Shown here piece by piece: positions 1 through 7,521 of a stretch of DNA of 64,000 nt (positions within the stretch are counted from its first letter, which is position 1; the number at the start of each line of letters is the position of its first letter). The notes below the pieces were generated by a model, which did no database searches, was not told where the DNA came from, and saw only the letters and a program-made list of their open reading frames with translations. Position numbers and translations under genes: made by a program. Location of the stretch: assembly GCA_045615885.1 (NCBI GenBank), contig JAZLFR010000049.1:1-64000 (forward strand), given 5' to 3'. The stretch comes from UBA1765 sp045615885. Lineage in GTDB: Bacteria > Fibrobacterota > Fibrobacteria > Fibrobacterales > Fibrobacteraceae.

Positions 1-115
1 TGTAGGCGTACTTGTATTTTTGTCGATACCCGTTCAAGACTTCTTGAGGGTCCCTGTTTTCGTTGATGGCACGCTTCATGTCGGCAAGCATCTGCCCGAA
101 CTGCTTTCTGTTCAT
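1..115 (-). CDS. Hypothetical protein, N-terminal fragment
   Basis: An open minus-strand frame begins at an ATG at 113-115 and runs off the left edge of the window, giving 38 residues that start MNRKQFGQMLADMKRAINEN. A good ribosome binding site (AAGGAG, about 6 nt upstream) supports the start. The visible part is charged and helical, with no signal peptide or membrane segment. I do not recognise the family from so short a piece. It lies just downstream of argG on the same strand, but a terminator separates the two, so it probably has its own promoter in the 116-240 spacer. Confidence 0.6.
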   Translation of the reverse strand, partial: MNRKQFGQMLADMKRAINENRDPQEVLNGYRQKYKYAY

Positions 116-241
116 AAATTCTCCTTTTAAACATTCCTATACGCAGGTCTTTGCGCTCATGCATATAGAAACGCTTTTTACAAGAATTTGGGAACCAGGA
201 ATTTTCAAAAAGTTGAAATTTTACAAACTTTACATAAACAA

Positions 242-271
242 CAAAAAAGGCCCCGGCAAAACCGGGAACCT
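242..271 (-). terminator. Rho-independent terminator of argG
   Basis: Read on the minus strand, a GC-rich hairpin (arms GGTTCCCGG and CCGGGGCC around a short T-rich loop) is followed immediately by a run of six T. It lies about 45 bp after the argG stop codon. Confidence 0.8.
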
Positions 272-314
272 TTGTAGCAATCCGTTTTCATGCGAACAAG
301 CGTTCGCGAAGGAA

Positions 315-1598
315 TTACTTGTTCGGGAGCTTGACTTCCTTGCCGAACTTGACGTTGGTCTTCTTGCCGAGCAAGAGAGCGCGAGTCTTGAGCGGAAGAC
401 CGAAGCAACGAATGAAGCCGGTAGCGTCCTTCTGGTCGTACATTTCGACATCGGTAAAGCCACCGAGGCCCATGTCGTACAAGGAGTTTTCACTCTTGAT
501 GCCAGCCGGAATGATGTTGCCCTTGTAAAGCTTGAGGGTAACTTCACCGGTAACGACACTGTTCACTTCGTCGAAGAAGGCGTCCATTGCCTGGCGGAGC
601 GGTGTGAACCACTGGCCGTTGTAGACGAGGTTTGCATAAGTCATAGACATCTTCTGGGCTTCGAACAAGGTTTCCTTGTCAAGAACGAGCTGCTGCAAGC
701 ATTCGTGAGCCTTGTAAAGGAGTGTGCCACCCGGAGTTTCATAAACGCCACGGCTCTTGAGGCCGACGAGACGGTTTTCGACGATGTCGAGGAGACCGCA
801 AGCGTTTTCGCCACCGATCTTGTTCAAGAATTCGAGGAGTTCCACTGCGCCCATCTTCTTACCGTTGATGGAAACCGGAGTGCCCTTTTCAAAACCGATA
901 GTTACGTGAGCAGCCTTGTTCGGAGCCTTTTCGTAAGTAGCGGTATGCTTGAGCATATCATACTTGTGTTCCTGATCCGGGAATTCCAAAACGCCACCTT
1001 CGTGGGAAAGGTGCCAGAGGTTGCCGTCTTCGGAGTAGATCTTCTTCTTGCTGATGCCGTTGAGAGGAATCTTGCGTGCTGCAGCGTAGTCGATAGCGTC
1101 TTCGCGGCTGTGGATGTTCCACTTCGGGTCCTTCCACGGAGCGATGACTTCAAGCTTCGGATTCATTGCAGCGTAGGTCAATTCAAAGCGGACCTGGTCG
1201 TTACCCTTACCAGTTGCGCCATGGGAAACAGCGTATGCGCCTTCCTTTTCAGCAATCTTGACCTGGTACTTTGCGATAAGCGGACGAGCAAAGGAAGTGC
1301 CAAGGAGGTAAGTGCTTTCATACTTTGCACCGGCACGAACGGTCGGCCAAACGTAGTCTTCGAGGAATTCCTTCTTGAGGTCGAGAACATAGCACTTGCT
1401 TGCACCGGTAGCGAGAGCCTTCTGTTCGAGGGCCTTTGCGTCCGGGAAGTCATTCTGGCCGAGGTCAGCAGCGAAAGCGATCACTTCGCAATCGTAGTTT
1501 TCCTTGAGCCATGGGATAATGATGGAGGTATCGAGGCCACCGCTATAAGCGAGAACGACCTTCTTCTTAGATTCTTTTGCAACTTTAGCTTTTGCCAT
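315..1598 (-). CDS. argG: Argininosuccinate synthase
   Basis: This 427-residue protein joins citrulline and aspartate, with ATP cleaved to AMP and PPi, to form argininosuccinate (EC 6.3.4.5), the penultimate step of arginine synthesis in the cytoplasm. The N-terminal PP-loop AYSGGLDTS lies at about residues 17-25. Other family landmarks are SHGATGKGNDQVRFE (ATP/citrulline site), APWKD, SREDAIDYA and the GGTLLYKAHE region. Length and domain order are normal for the family. An AAAGGAC ribosome binding site precedes the ATG. The gene is monocistronic in this window: a terminator follows it, and its upstream region is a heptamer-repeat block starting about 50 bp before the ATG. A TATATT -10-like element lies at about 1632-1638 (reverse strand), but no good -35 box is seen. 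The AAGACAG triplicate occupies the place where a -35 would be. Confidence 0.97.
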   Translation of the reverse strand: MAKAKVAKESKKKVVLAYSGGLDTSIIIPWLKENYDCEVIAFAADLGQNDFPDAKALEQKALATGASKCYVLDLKKEFLEDYVWPTVRAGAKYESTYLLGTSFARPLIAKYQVKIAEKEGAYAVSHGATGKGNDQVRFELTYAAMNPKLEVIAPWKDPKWNIHSREDAIDYAAARKIPLNGISKKKIYSEDGNLWHLSHEGGVLEFPDQEHKYDMLKHTATYEKAPNKAAHVTIGFEKGTPVSINGKKMGAVELLEFLNKIGGENACGLLDIVENRLVGLKSRGVYETPGGTLLYKAHECLQQLVLDKETLFEAQKMSMTYANLVYNGQWFTPLRQAMDAFFDEVNSVVTGEVTLKLYKGNIIPAGIKSENSLYDMGLGGFTDVEMYDQKDATGFIRCFGLPLKTRALLLGKKTNVKFGKEVKLPNK

Positions 1599-1645
1599 AG
1601 TTTACTGTCCTTTTAAAAGTTAGACGAATAAAATATAGGAATAAA

Positions 1646-2051
1646 GAAGACAGAAGACAGAAGACAGAGTACAGGAATTGCTGTTTTCAGTATTTAGTAG
1701 ATAGTAGGTAGTAGGAAGACGGAAGAAAGGAATCAGTGACAGGAGTCAGAAGATGTAAGACGGAAGTGGGAAGAAACCAGAAACTAGAAACCTGGAATTC
1801 AACATTCACTAAATCCTAGATCCTAGTCACTATACCCTAATTCACTCGTCATTCATGGCTTCGCCATAGGATGTGGCAGCACTCGGTCATGCCCAAGCAA
1901 GCTTGGTCGCGACCCTCGTTTGCTCACATCTCGTCTGTAGGCACGCAGTGCCGTTCTCTCGTCGATTCTATACCCTACACCCTAGCCCCTGTCCCCTAAA
2001 CACAGGGAAACTACATTCCACTAATTACTAGATCCTAAACGCGAAAACCTA
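1646..2051. repeat. Heptamer-periodic intergenic repeat block R1 with hairpins
   Basis: This is the 400 bp spacer between argG and the helicase gene, with no credible gene. It starts with three perfect tandem copies of AAGACAG (1647-1667), then TAGTAGA/TAGTAGG units at 1695, 1702 and 1709, then a run of units each starting AG at 7-bp steps (about 1744-1792). CTA recurs exactly every 7 bp at 1809, 1816, 1823, 1830 and 1837, and again at 1968, 1975, 1982 and 1996 and at 2021, 2028, 2035 and 2049. Three short perfect hairpins sit inside: ATGGCTTCGCCAT (about 1854-1866), CCAAGC-AA-GCTTGG (1893-1906) and GGCAC-GCA-GTGCC (1940-1952). Related blocks occur at about 7.15, 9.9 and 58.3 kb. Confidence 0.8.
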
Positions 2052-2053
2052 AA

Positions 2054-5000
2054 TTACACTCCCTGTTCCAAACGGAACACTTCGCCAAGCTCCTTGTCGC
2101 TCAAGTCGGCAAGCCATGTTTCGCCTGCATACACTGTCATGTTCGCTATGGCGCGCTTGCGTTCCAAGAGAGCATTTATCTTTTCTTCGAACGTGCCCTT
2201 GGTAATGAAGCGGTGCACCTGCACATTGCGGGTCTGCCCGATTCTGAAAGCGCGGTCGGTGGCCTGCGCTTCAATAGCCGGGTTCCACCACAGGTCATAG
2301 TGAATTACCTGACTTGCCGCGGTCAAGTTCAAACCGGTACCACCAGCCTTCAACGACAATATCAGCACCTTGTTTTCCGGATTCTGCTGGAAGTCTTCCA
2401 CCATCTTTTTACGCTGCGTCTGGGAAAGCCCGCCATGGTAGAAATCGCATTGCAAATTCAATTCATTCGTAATAGCATCTTTAAGCAACTCGCCCATTTC
2501 GGCAAACTGCGTAAAGATCAAGGTTTTTTCACCTTGCTCCTGAATGGACTCCAGCAAATCCATCAGCATGCGAAGCTTGCCAGAATCTTCCGACAAAGAC
2601 CGATGCAGCACTGGCGTTTCGGCATTCCCGTTTTCAGAAAGATTCTCCGTATGTTGTGCCGCATCATACACGCCACGCTTGAGGAATGTCTGCGGGTGAT
2701 TGCAAATCTGCTTCATGGCAAGGATCATCTGCAAAACAATTCCTTTGCGCTTAAACAAGGCATGGGCATCGTCTTCATCAGCAGAGTTCAACTGTTGCAT
2801 GAATTGTTCAAGAGTTTTGCGGTAGAGCATCGCCTGCGCCTTGGTGAGTTCCGCATATTCGTCCTGAATGATCTTGTCAGGCAGATCGCTGATAATCGAC
2901 TTGTCGGTCTTCAGGCGGCGGAGCATGAACGGTGCAGCAATCTTCTTTAATAATTCAGCCGCATGGGCGTCGTTATTCTTCTGGATAGGCGTTTCAAAAT
3001 CATCGCGGAATTTTTGCATTGGAGGGAGCAGTCCGCGGTTGCAAAAATCCATGATGGTCCAAAATTCCATCAGACGATTTTCGACAGGCGTGCCGCTCAT
3101 GGCAATCTTCATGGGAGCTGCAAACGAACGCAAAATTTTGCTCTGTTCACTTTCTGCATTCTTGATGTTCTGCGCTTCGTCTATCACTACAATTTGCCAC
3201 GGGATTTCCTTCAGTTTTTCAAAATCCCTGCGACACGTTGCATACGTCGTCACAAGCACATCGTGTTTAAAGCGCTTCAAATCGCGGGCTCCGCCGTGGT
3301 AAGAAAAAATGCCGAGATCCGGAGCGAACTTCTTAACTTCCATCTGCCAATTGCAAAGAAGCCCAGCCGGCACAACAACCAACGCCTTCTTTTCTTGCAG
3401 CTTGCCTTCGATCTTCAGCTTCAGCAAAAACGCAATGACCTGCAATGTTTTGCCAAGGCCCATGTCGTCGGCAAGAATCACTCCAAGCCCAATCTTCAAC
3501 ACGCTGTAGAGCCAGGAGTAACCACGCTTCTGGTACGGGCGAAGCGTCGCATTCAGGCCTTCAGGCAAATCCACATCGGTCTCTGCACGGGCGGCGTCAA
3601 TTCCAGCCTTGAGTTCCGGCGTAAGCGTAATCGGCACCGAGTCTAGTTCGCCGGCAAAGCAGGCGCGCATCAAATCCGACTTCGAAATTCCCTGCTCCCT
3701 AGCTTCCGCGCGCTCCTTGATTTTTTTCAAATCTTCTTCGGTAATGCGAATGTACTGCGATTTGTACTTGAGCAAGCCCTCTGCAGTTTCAGCAAGCTTC
3801 AAAAATTCCTTGGCCGAAATCTGTTCATCGCCAACGGCAACTTCCCAGTCAAAATCGAGCAGGTCTTCTGCAGAAAAAGATCCGACGCCCTCAGCCCTGC
3901 CAATGGAAATGCGCGCCTCCGGCCTGCGAATGTTCAACAGCGATTTCGGAAGTTCCACTTGAATGCCGAGCACCTTCATTTTCGCAATGCTTTCGTTCAA
4001 GAATTGCAAAAGATCTTCGCCATGCAAAAGCAGCGGCTGCGTAGCTCGCGACGCAATGTAATCGCCCAGCGGAGCAAACCATTCAGCAACGCAATTCAGC
4101 ACATTCAAAACAGAAAGCAGCTGAGAGTCGTTCATGGCAAAAAGGTCTGCAAGCGGCATGCGTTCGGCGCCACGAACAGTGAACACATTCACGGCAATGT
4201 CATCGCCCTGCTCAGAGCACAAGAATACAATCTGCGTCTTGAAATCAAGCGTGTTGTAGACAGAAAACCATTCCTGGATTTTTGCAGGAATTGCGTGGGC
4301 GGCAGCCTTCAAAGTACCGGTCTTGCAATCAAAAAAGAAGCCGAGCAGGTTGTCGTGCACATTCCTTTTTGGAGGGAGCATGATGCGAGCAAAATGGAAC
4401 AATGCTCCGATGAAACCAGACAGAATATGTTCTGCACGTTCATAAATCGGCTGCCCTTCATAAAGCACAATTTCTTCCGGGAGTGCGGCCTCGATCGACG
4501 ACATCATCGACAAAATTTCGGGCAGCATGTCGGCAGGCAACCAGCGCACCTGCGCCGTATCTGCGGCAACCCAGTACACCTGCGGGTAAATCGCACCATT
4601 GCGCACCAGGTAATAGGCAAACTTCAGCAAATTGTAAAAGAGCTGCACATGCCTGTGCCACTCGCCCATCTCCGATTCTTCGAGGCTGCAAAGGAACGAA
4701 GCCATCGCAGCAAACGAACCGTTCTTTCGCACACCATTTTCATTCTGCAAAAAGAAGGTAGCTTCCAAATGCACCGGAGCTTGGGGGTCGAATGCGACCT
4801 TTTGATTATAGATGCTAAAGTCTTCTGCAAATGCACTAAACGAAAAGAATGTCTTGTAGAATTCGTTGATGCGCTCCATTTCGGAGCAGAATGTTTTCTT
4901 GAAATCAAGCGAGCCGCCAAAAGACGGACGCGGTTTCAAAAGTGTCGGCAAAATTTTGGAGTAATCGCGCCACTGCAAAAAATTGAATTCGGGGAGTTTT

Positions 5001-5605
5001 TGCACCACGGCATTTTCGGAATGCGGTCTCACCTTGAACAAATTCTTTTTCTCTGGAACTTCCAAATCCATCGCAGTAGTCGCCTTGTAATTTTTCAAAA
5101 CATCAAGCGAGAGCCCGTGCAGCTTAAACAATAGGCAAGGGTCGCTATCCATATTATGTGCAAGCATGGCCAAAGTGGCAATGGTATATTTGCACGGGAG
5201 CGCATCTTTGCAATCGCACTCCATTTTTACGGCGCCAAAATTATCAAAAAGTTGAAGTTCACACTTCGCAAGAATAAGCTCTATGGACTGGTTCAGTGAA
5301 TTGTTCGAAATTGCGAGAAGTTCCGCCGGCTGACGCTTCAAAATTTCAACGAACAGCTCCGAGCGCGACTGATCGAACTTCGGGAATACGAGGTAATTCT
5401 TATGACGGCCGCCATTTGGCCCCACAAGGTCGGCAAGCACGCGGTTGTCCGCAGCGTTCAACTGCACCACCTGCCCTCGTTCCGCATAGCGAAGCCCGAG
5501 CATAAGTTCACGGTCACCTACGCCAAACAACAGCGACGAAAGCCACCGCCTGCTCCACCAATTCTGCACGAACGATCCAAAATCCACGGAACCAAATATA
5601 GCCAA
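2054..5605 (-). CDS. SNF2/RapA-type DEAD/H helicase with SWIM-like zinc-finger region
   Basis: This 1183-residue protein is a bacterial SNF2-family DNA translocase. The N-terminal half is an accessory region with a SWIM-like cluster around residues 128-140 (CDCKDALPCKY). There the usual final His of the CxCxnCxH motif is Tyr, so zinc binding is uncertain. The C-terminal half has a complete motor: motif I DDMGLGKTLQ (about 715), motif II VVIDEAQN (about 808), motif III SGTPVENR, and motifs V/VI GGTGLNL...ATDRAFRIGQT (to about 1121). Such proteins remodel protein-DNA or RNA polymerase complexes, but the specific role is unknown. The longest frame starts at TTG (5603-5605) with a weak AAGAG site; a GTG six codons in is the alternative. 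The gene is divergent from dnaA across a 220 bp spacer. Confidence 0.9.
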   Translation of the reverse strand: MAIFGSVDFGSFVQNWWSRRWLSSLLFGVGDRELMLGLRYAERGQVVQLNAADNRVLADLVGPNGGRHKNYLVFPKFDQSRSELFVEILKRQPAELLAISNNSLNQSIELILAKCELQLFDNFGAVKMECDCKDALPCKYTIATLAMLAHNMDSDPCLLFKLHGLSLDVLKNYKATTAMDLEVPEKKNLFKVRPHSENAVVQKLPEFNFLQWRDYSKILPTLLKPRPSFGGSLDFKKTFCSEMERINEFYKTFFSFSAFAEDFSIYNQKVAFDPQAPVHLEATFFLQNENGVRKNGSFAAMASFLCSLEESEMGEWHRHVQLFYNLLKFAYYLVRNGAIYPQVYWVAADTAQVRWLPADMLPEILSMMSSIEAALPEEIVLYEGQPIYERAEHILSGFIGALFHFARIMLPPKRNVHDNLLGFFFDCKTGTLKAAAHAIPAKIQEWFSVYNTLDFKTQIVFLCSEQGDDIAVNVFTVRGAERMPLADLFAMNDSQLLSVLNVLNCVAEWFAPLGDYIASRATQPLLLHGEDLLQFLNESIAKMKVLGIQVELPKSLLNIRRPEARISIGRAEGVGSFSAEDLLDFDWEVAVGDEQISAKEFLKLAETAEGLLKYKSQYIRITEEDLKKIKERAEAREQGISKSDLMRACFAGELDSVPITLTPELKAGIDAARAETDVDLPEGLNATLRPYQKRGYSWLYSVLKIGLGVILADDMGLGKTLQVIAFLLKLKIEGKLQEKKALVVVPAGLLCNWQMEVKKFAPDLGIFSYHGGARDLKRFKHDVLVTTYATCRRDFEKLKEIPWQIVVIDEAQNIKNAESEQSKILRSFAAPMKIAMSGTPVENRLMEFWTIMDFCNRGLLPPMQKFRDDFETPIQKNNDAHAAELLKKIAAPFMLRRLKTDKSIISDLPDKIIQDEYAELTKAQAMLYRKTLEQFMQQLNSADEDDAHALFKRKGIVLQMILAMKQICNHPQTFLKRGVYDAAQHTENLSENGNAETPVLHRSLSEDSGKLRMLMDLLESIQEQGEKTLIFTQFAEMGELLKDAITNELNLQCDFYHGGLSQTQRKKMVEDFQQNPENKVLILSLKAGGTGLNLTAASQVIHYDLWWNPAIEAQATDRAFRIGQTRNVQVHRFITKGTFEEKINALLERKRAIANMTVYAGETWLADLSDKELGEVFRLEQGV

Positions 5606-5701
5606 CTTTTACTCTTTTGAGCACTAGCTCATTCAATTTCCCACAATATGTAAAAATTAGACCTTCCCCAGCAGTCCGAGCAGAATCATTTTTGCAACTT
5701 T

Positions 5702-5722
5702 TTGAAAATCAACAACTTACGC
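5702..5722 (+). other. Repeated motif shared by the dnaA and MATE-gene upstream regions
   Basis: This 21 bp stretch begins TGAAAATCAACAA and ends TTACGCA. It recurs with a single C/G difference at about 37056-37076, in both cases on the coding strand upstream of a plus-strand gene. It contains the small palindrome TTGA-AAA-TCAA. The function is unknown; a promoter or operator element is the simplest reading. Confidence 0.5.
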
Positions 5723-5741
5723 ACCCAACCACTCTGAAGAA

Positions 5742-5761
5742 TGTGGACAAACTGGGGATAA
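5742..5761. promoter_or_regulatory. Two near-consensus DnaA boxes upstream of dnaA
   Basis: TGTGGACAA (5742-5750) and TGGGGATAA (5753-5761) each differ by one base from the inverse DnaA box TGTGGATAA and are two bases apart. They lie about 70 bp before the dnaA ATG, so autoregulation of dnaA is plausible. A TATAAA at about 5781-5786 could be the -10 element. I do not see enough boxes plus an AT-rich unwinding element to call an origin. Confidence 0.45.
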
Positions 5762-5828
5762 ATTTCTAGATTATCACGCGTATAAAAAGAATCAGGATAG
5801 GCAAAACGCCAAGGGAAGGTTTATTTAA

Positions 5829-7154
5829 ATGCAAGCTCAGTGGGAACGTACGCTCTCCAGCCTTAAAAAGAAAATTTCAGAAGATATTTTCAGCCGCTAT
5901 TTTGAACGAGCCACATTAATCGCCTTTAACGACAACCGTGCAACGATCCGCCTGCCAGAAGGCGTAGACCCCAAGGAAGTCGCCCCATACAAGGGTCTTC
6001 TCGAAATCAGCTGGCAAGAAATCAACGGTGTATCCAACCGCATCGACTTTGAATTCAAAGATGTGACCGAACCGGAAGCCCCGGCCGCCAACGGAGATTC
6101 CTTTTCCCAGGTGTTCGAATCTACGAGCATTCCGCTTTCCCGCACCTACACATTCGAAAACTTCGTACCGGGCGACAAGGCACTGCTCGCCTACAACGCA
6201 GCATTCGCCGTTGCAGAAAATCCTAGCAGCAACAAGTACAACCCGCTCTTCATTTACGGCGCTCCGGGCCTAGGCAAAACACACTTGCTCCAGGCAATCG
6301 GCAACTACGTTCTCGAAAACGACCCGACCAAGCGCGTCCGCTACCTGACCGCACACGACTTCCAGGAACAGTATATCCGCAGCCTTCGTGAAAAGCGCGT
6401 TTCCGAACTTTCAGCATTCTACCGCACCAAGGTTGATGTGCTTCTTATCGACGACATTCAGAACTGGAGCGGCAAGGAAGAAACCCAGAACGAATTCTTC
6501 CATATTTTCAACGCACTTCACCAAGCTGGCAAGCAGATCGTGCTCACATCCGATGTTCCGGCAGTCGAAGTCAAGAGCCTTGCGGAACGCCTCGTAAGCC
6601 GTTTCTCCTGGGGACTCACGGTCGATATCCAGCCGCCTGACGTAGAAACCCGCATTGCAATTTTGCACCAGAAGGCAAAAGACCAGCACATCGAAATTTC
6701 CGAAGATGTAATCACGTTCCTCGCAGACCACATCAGCGGCAATGTGCGCTTCCTCGAAAGCGCAATCACAAAGCTTACCGTGCAGGCAAGCGTTATGCGC
6801 CACGACATCGACATCGGCCTCGCCCGCCGCGTCGTGACCGACATTCTGCCAACCATCCGCCGCCGCGTAAATGTGAGCGCCATCTTGAACGCCGTTTCCA
6901 AGCACTATGAAGTGCAGGTCGAAAAGCTTACAGAAAAAGGCCGTGGCACCCAGGAAGTTTCAAAGGCCCGCCAGATCGCTATGTACCTTACCAAGGAACT
7001 TTCCACGCTCAGCCTGCAGGGAGTCGGCCAGCATTTCGGCGGCCGCGACCACGCAACGGTCATCCACGCGATCAAATCCATTCAAAAACTCATCGAAGCC
7101 GACCCGACCTTCGAACGCGAAATGGAAAACCTCAAGTCTAGCATTAGGGATTAG
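5829..7154 (+). CDS. dnaA: Chromosomal replication initiator protein DnaA
   Basis: This 441-residue AAA+ ATPase binds DnaA boxes and opens oriC. Domain I is at about 1-75. After a short linker, the AAA+ core has Walker A GAPGLGKT (about 145-152) and Walker B LLIDDIQ (about 206). C-terminal domain IV carries the DnaA signature GRDHATVIHAI (about 405-416). The start has an AAGG site 9 nt upstream. The gene is not linked to dnaN, recF or gyrB, the common neighbours at many origins. Its stop codon is one of the TAG trinucleotides of a 7-bp-periodic TAG array, so the last few codons (coding SIRD) look as if a repeat had invaded the gene end. Confidence 0.97.
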   Translation: MQAQWERTLSSLKKKISEDIFSRYFERATLIAFNDNRATIRLPEGVDPKEVAPYKGLLEISWQEINGVSNRIDFEFKDVTEPEAPAANGDSFSQVFESTSIPLSRTYTFENFVPGDKALLAYNAAFAVAENPSSNKYNPLFIYGAPGLGKTHLLQAIGNYVLENDPTKRVRYLTAHDFQEQYIRSLREKRVSELSAFYRTKVDVLLIDDIQNWSGKEETQNEFFHIFNALHQAGKQIVLTSDVPAVEVKSLAERLVSRFSWGLTVDIQPPDVETRIAILHQKAKDQHIEISEDVITFLADHISGNVRFLESAITKLTVQASVMRHDIDIGLARRVVTDILPTIRRRVNVSAILNAVSKHYEVQVEKLTEKGRGTQEVSKARQIAMYLTKELSTLSLQGVGQHFGGRDHATVIHAIKSIQKLIEADPTFEREMENLKSSIRD

Positions 7155-7515
7155 GATCTAGGATTTAGGGGCTAGTGATTAGTGGAATTTTGATTTCCAT
7201 GTTGTCGGCTGTAGGCTTTGATAATTAAGAATTCAGAATGCAGAATTAGGAAGGCCGAATTAGGAATAAAATGTCATTGCGAGGACCCTTAGGTCCATGG
7301 CAATCTAGAATATCAAAATTTCAATGTTTCTGGATGGCCGCGCTTCGCTCGCCAAGACATGGTAAGTTACAATTTCTGACTCCTGTTACTGACTCCTGTA
7401 TTCTGTCTTGCATCTTGACATTCCAGGCTCCTACATTCTGTCTTCTGTTTTCTGTCTTTACATTTCTACCTACAGACGACTGCCAACACCCCTCCGATTT
7501 CACTTTACTATATTG
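7145..7515. repeat. Heptamer-periodic intergenic repeat block R2
   Basis: This block fills the dnaA-MCE spacer; no gene is seen. TAG occurs at 7145, 7152, 7159, 7166, 7173 and 7180, exactly 7 bp apart, beginning inside dnaA. It is followed by a segment shared with block R3 at 58.3-58.6 kb. Shared pieces include TTGTCGGCTGTAGG, ATGTCATTGCGA, the CTGGATGGCCG...CTCGCCAAGACATGG segment and CTGACTCCTGTTACTGACTC. A GGACC-CTTA-GGTCC hairpin (7283-7296) follows the ATGTCATTGCGA motif. The end (about 7380-7490) is a long run of heptamers of the type TGTCTTC, TGTTTTC, TGTCTTT. Confidence 0.8.
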
Positions 7516-7521
7516 TAGCCT

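Noticed and set aside
63..1616. 517-codon plus-strand open frame opposite argG
   Set aside because: It mirrors argG, has low-complexity hydrophobic content and no family motifs; argG on the other strand is unmistakable.
5606..5828. Replication origin upstream of dnaA
   Set aside because: Only two imperfect DnaA boxes were found, no clear AT-rich unwinding element, and no dnaN or other origin-linked genes. GC skew over the genome would be needed.
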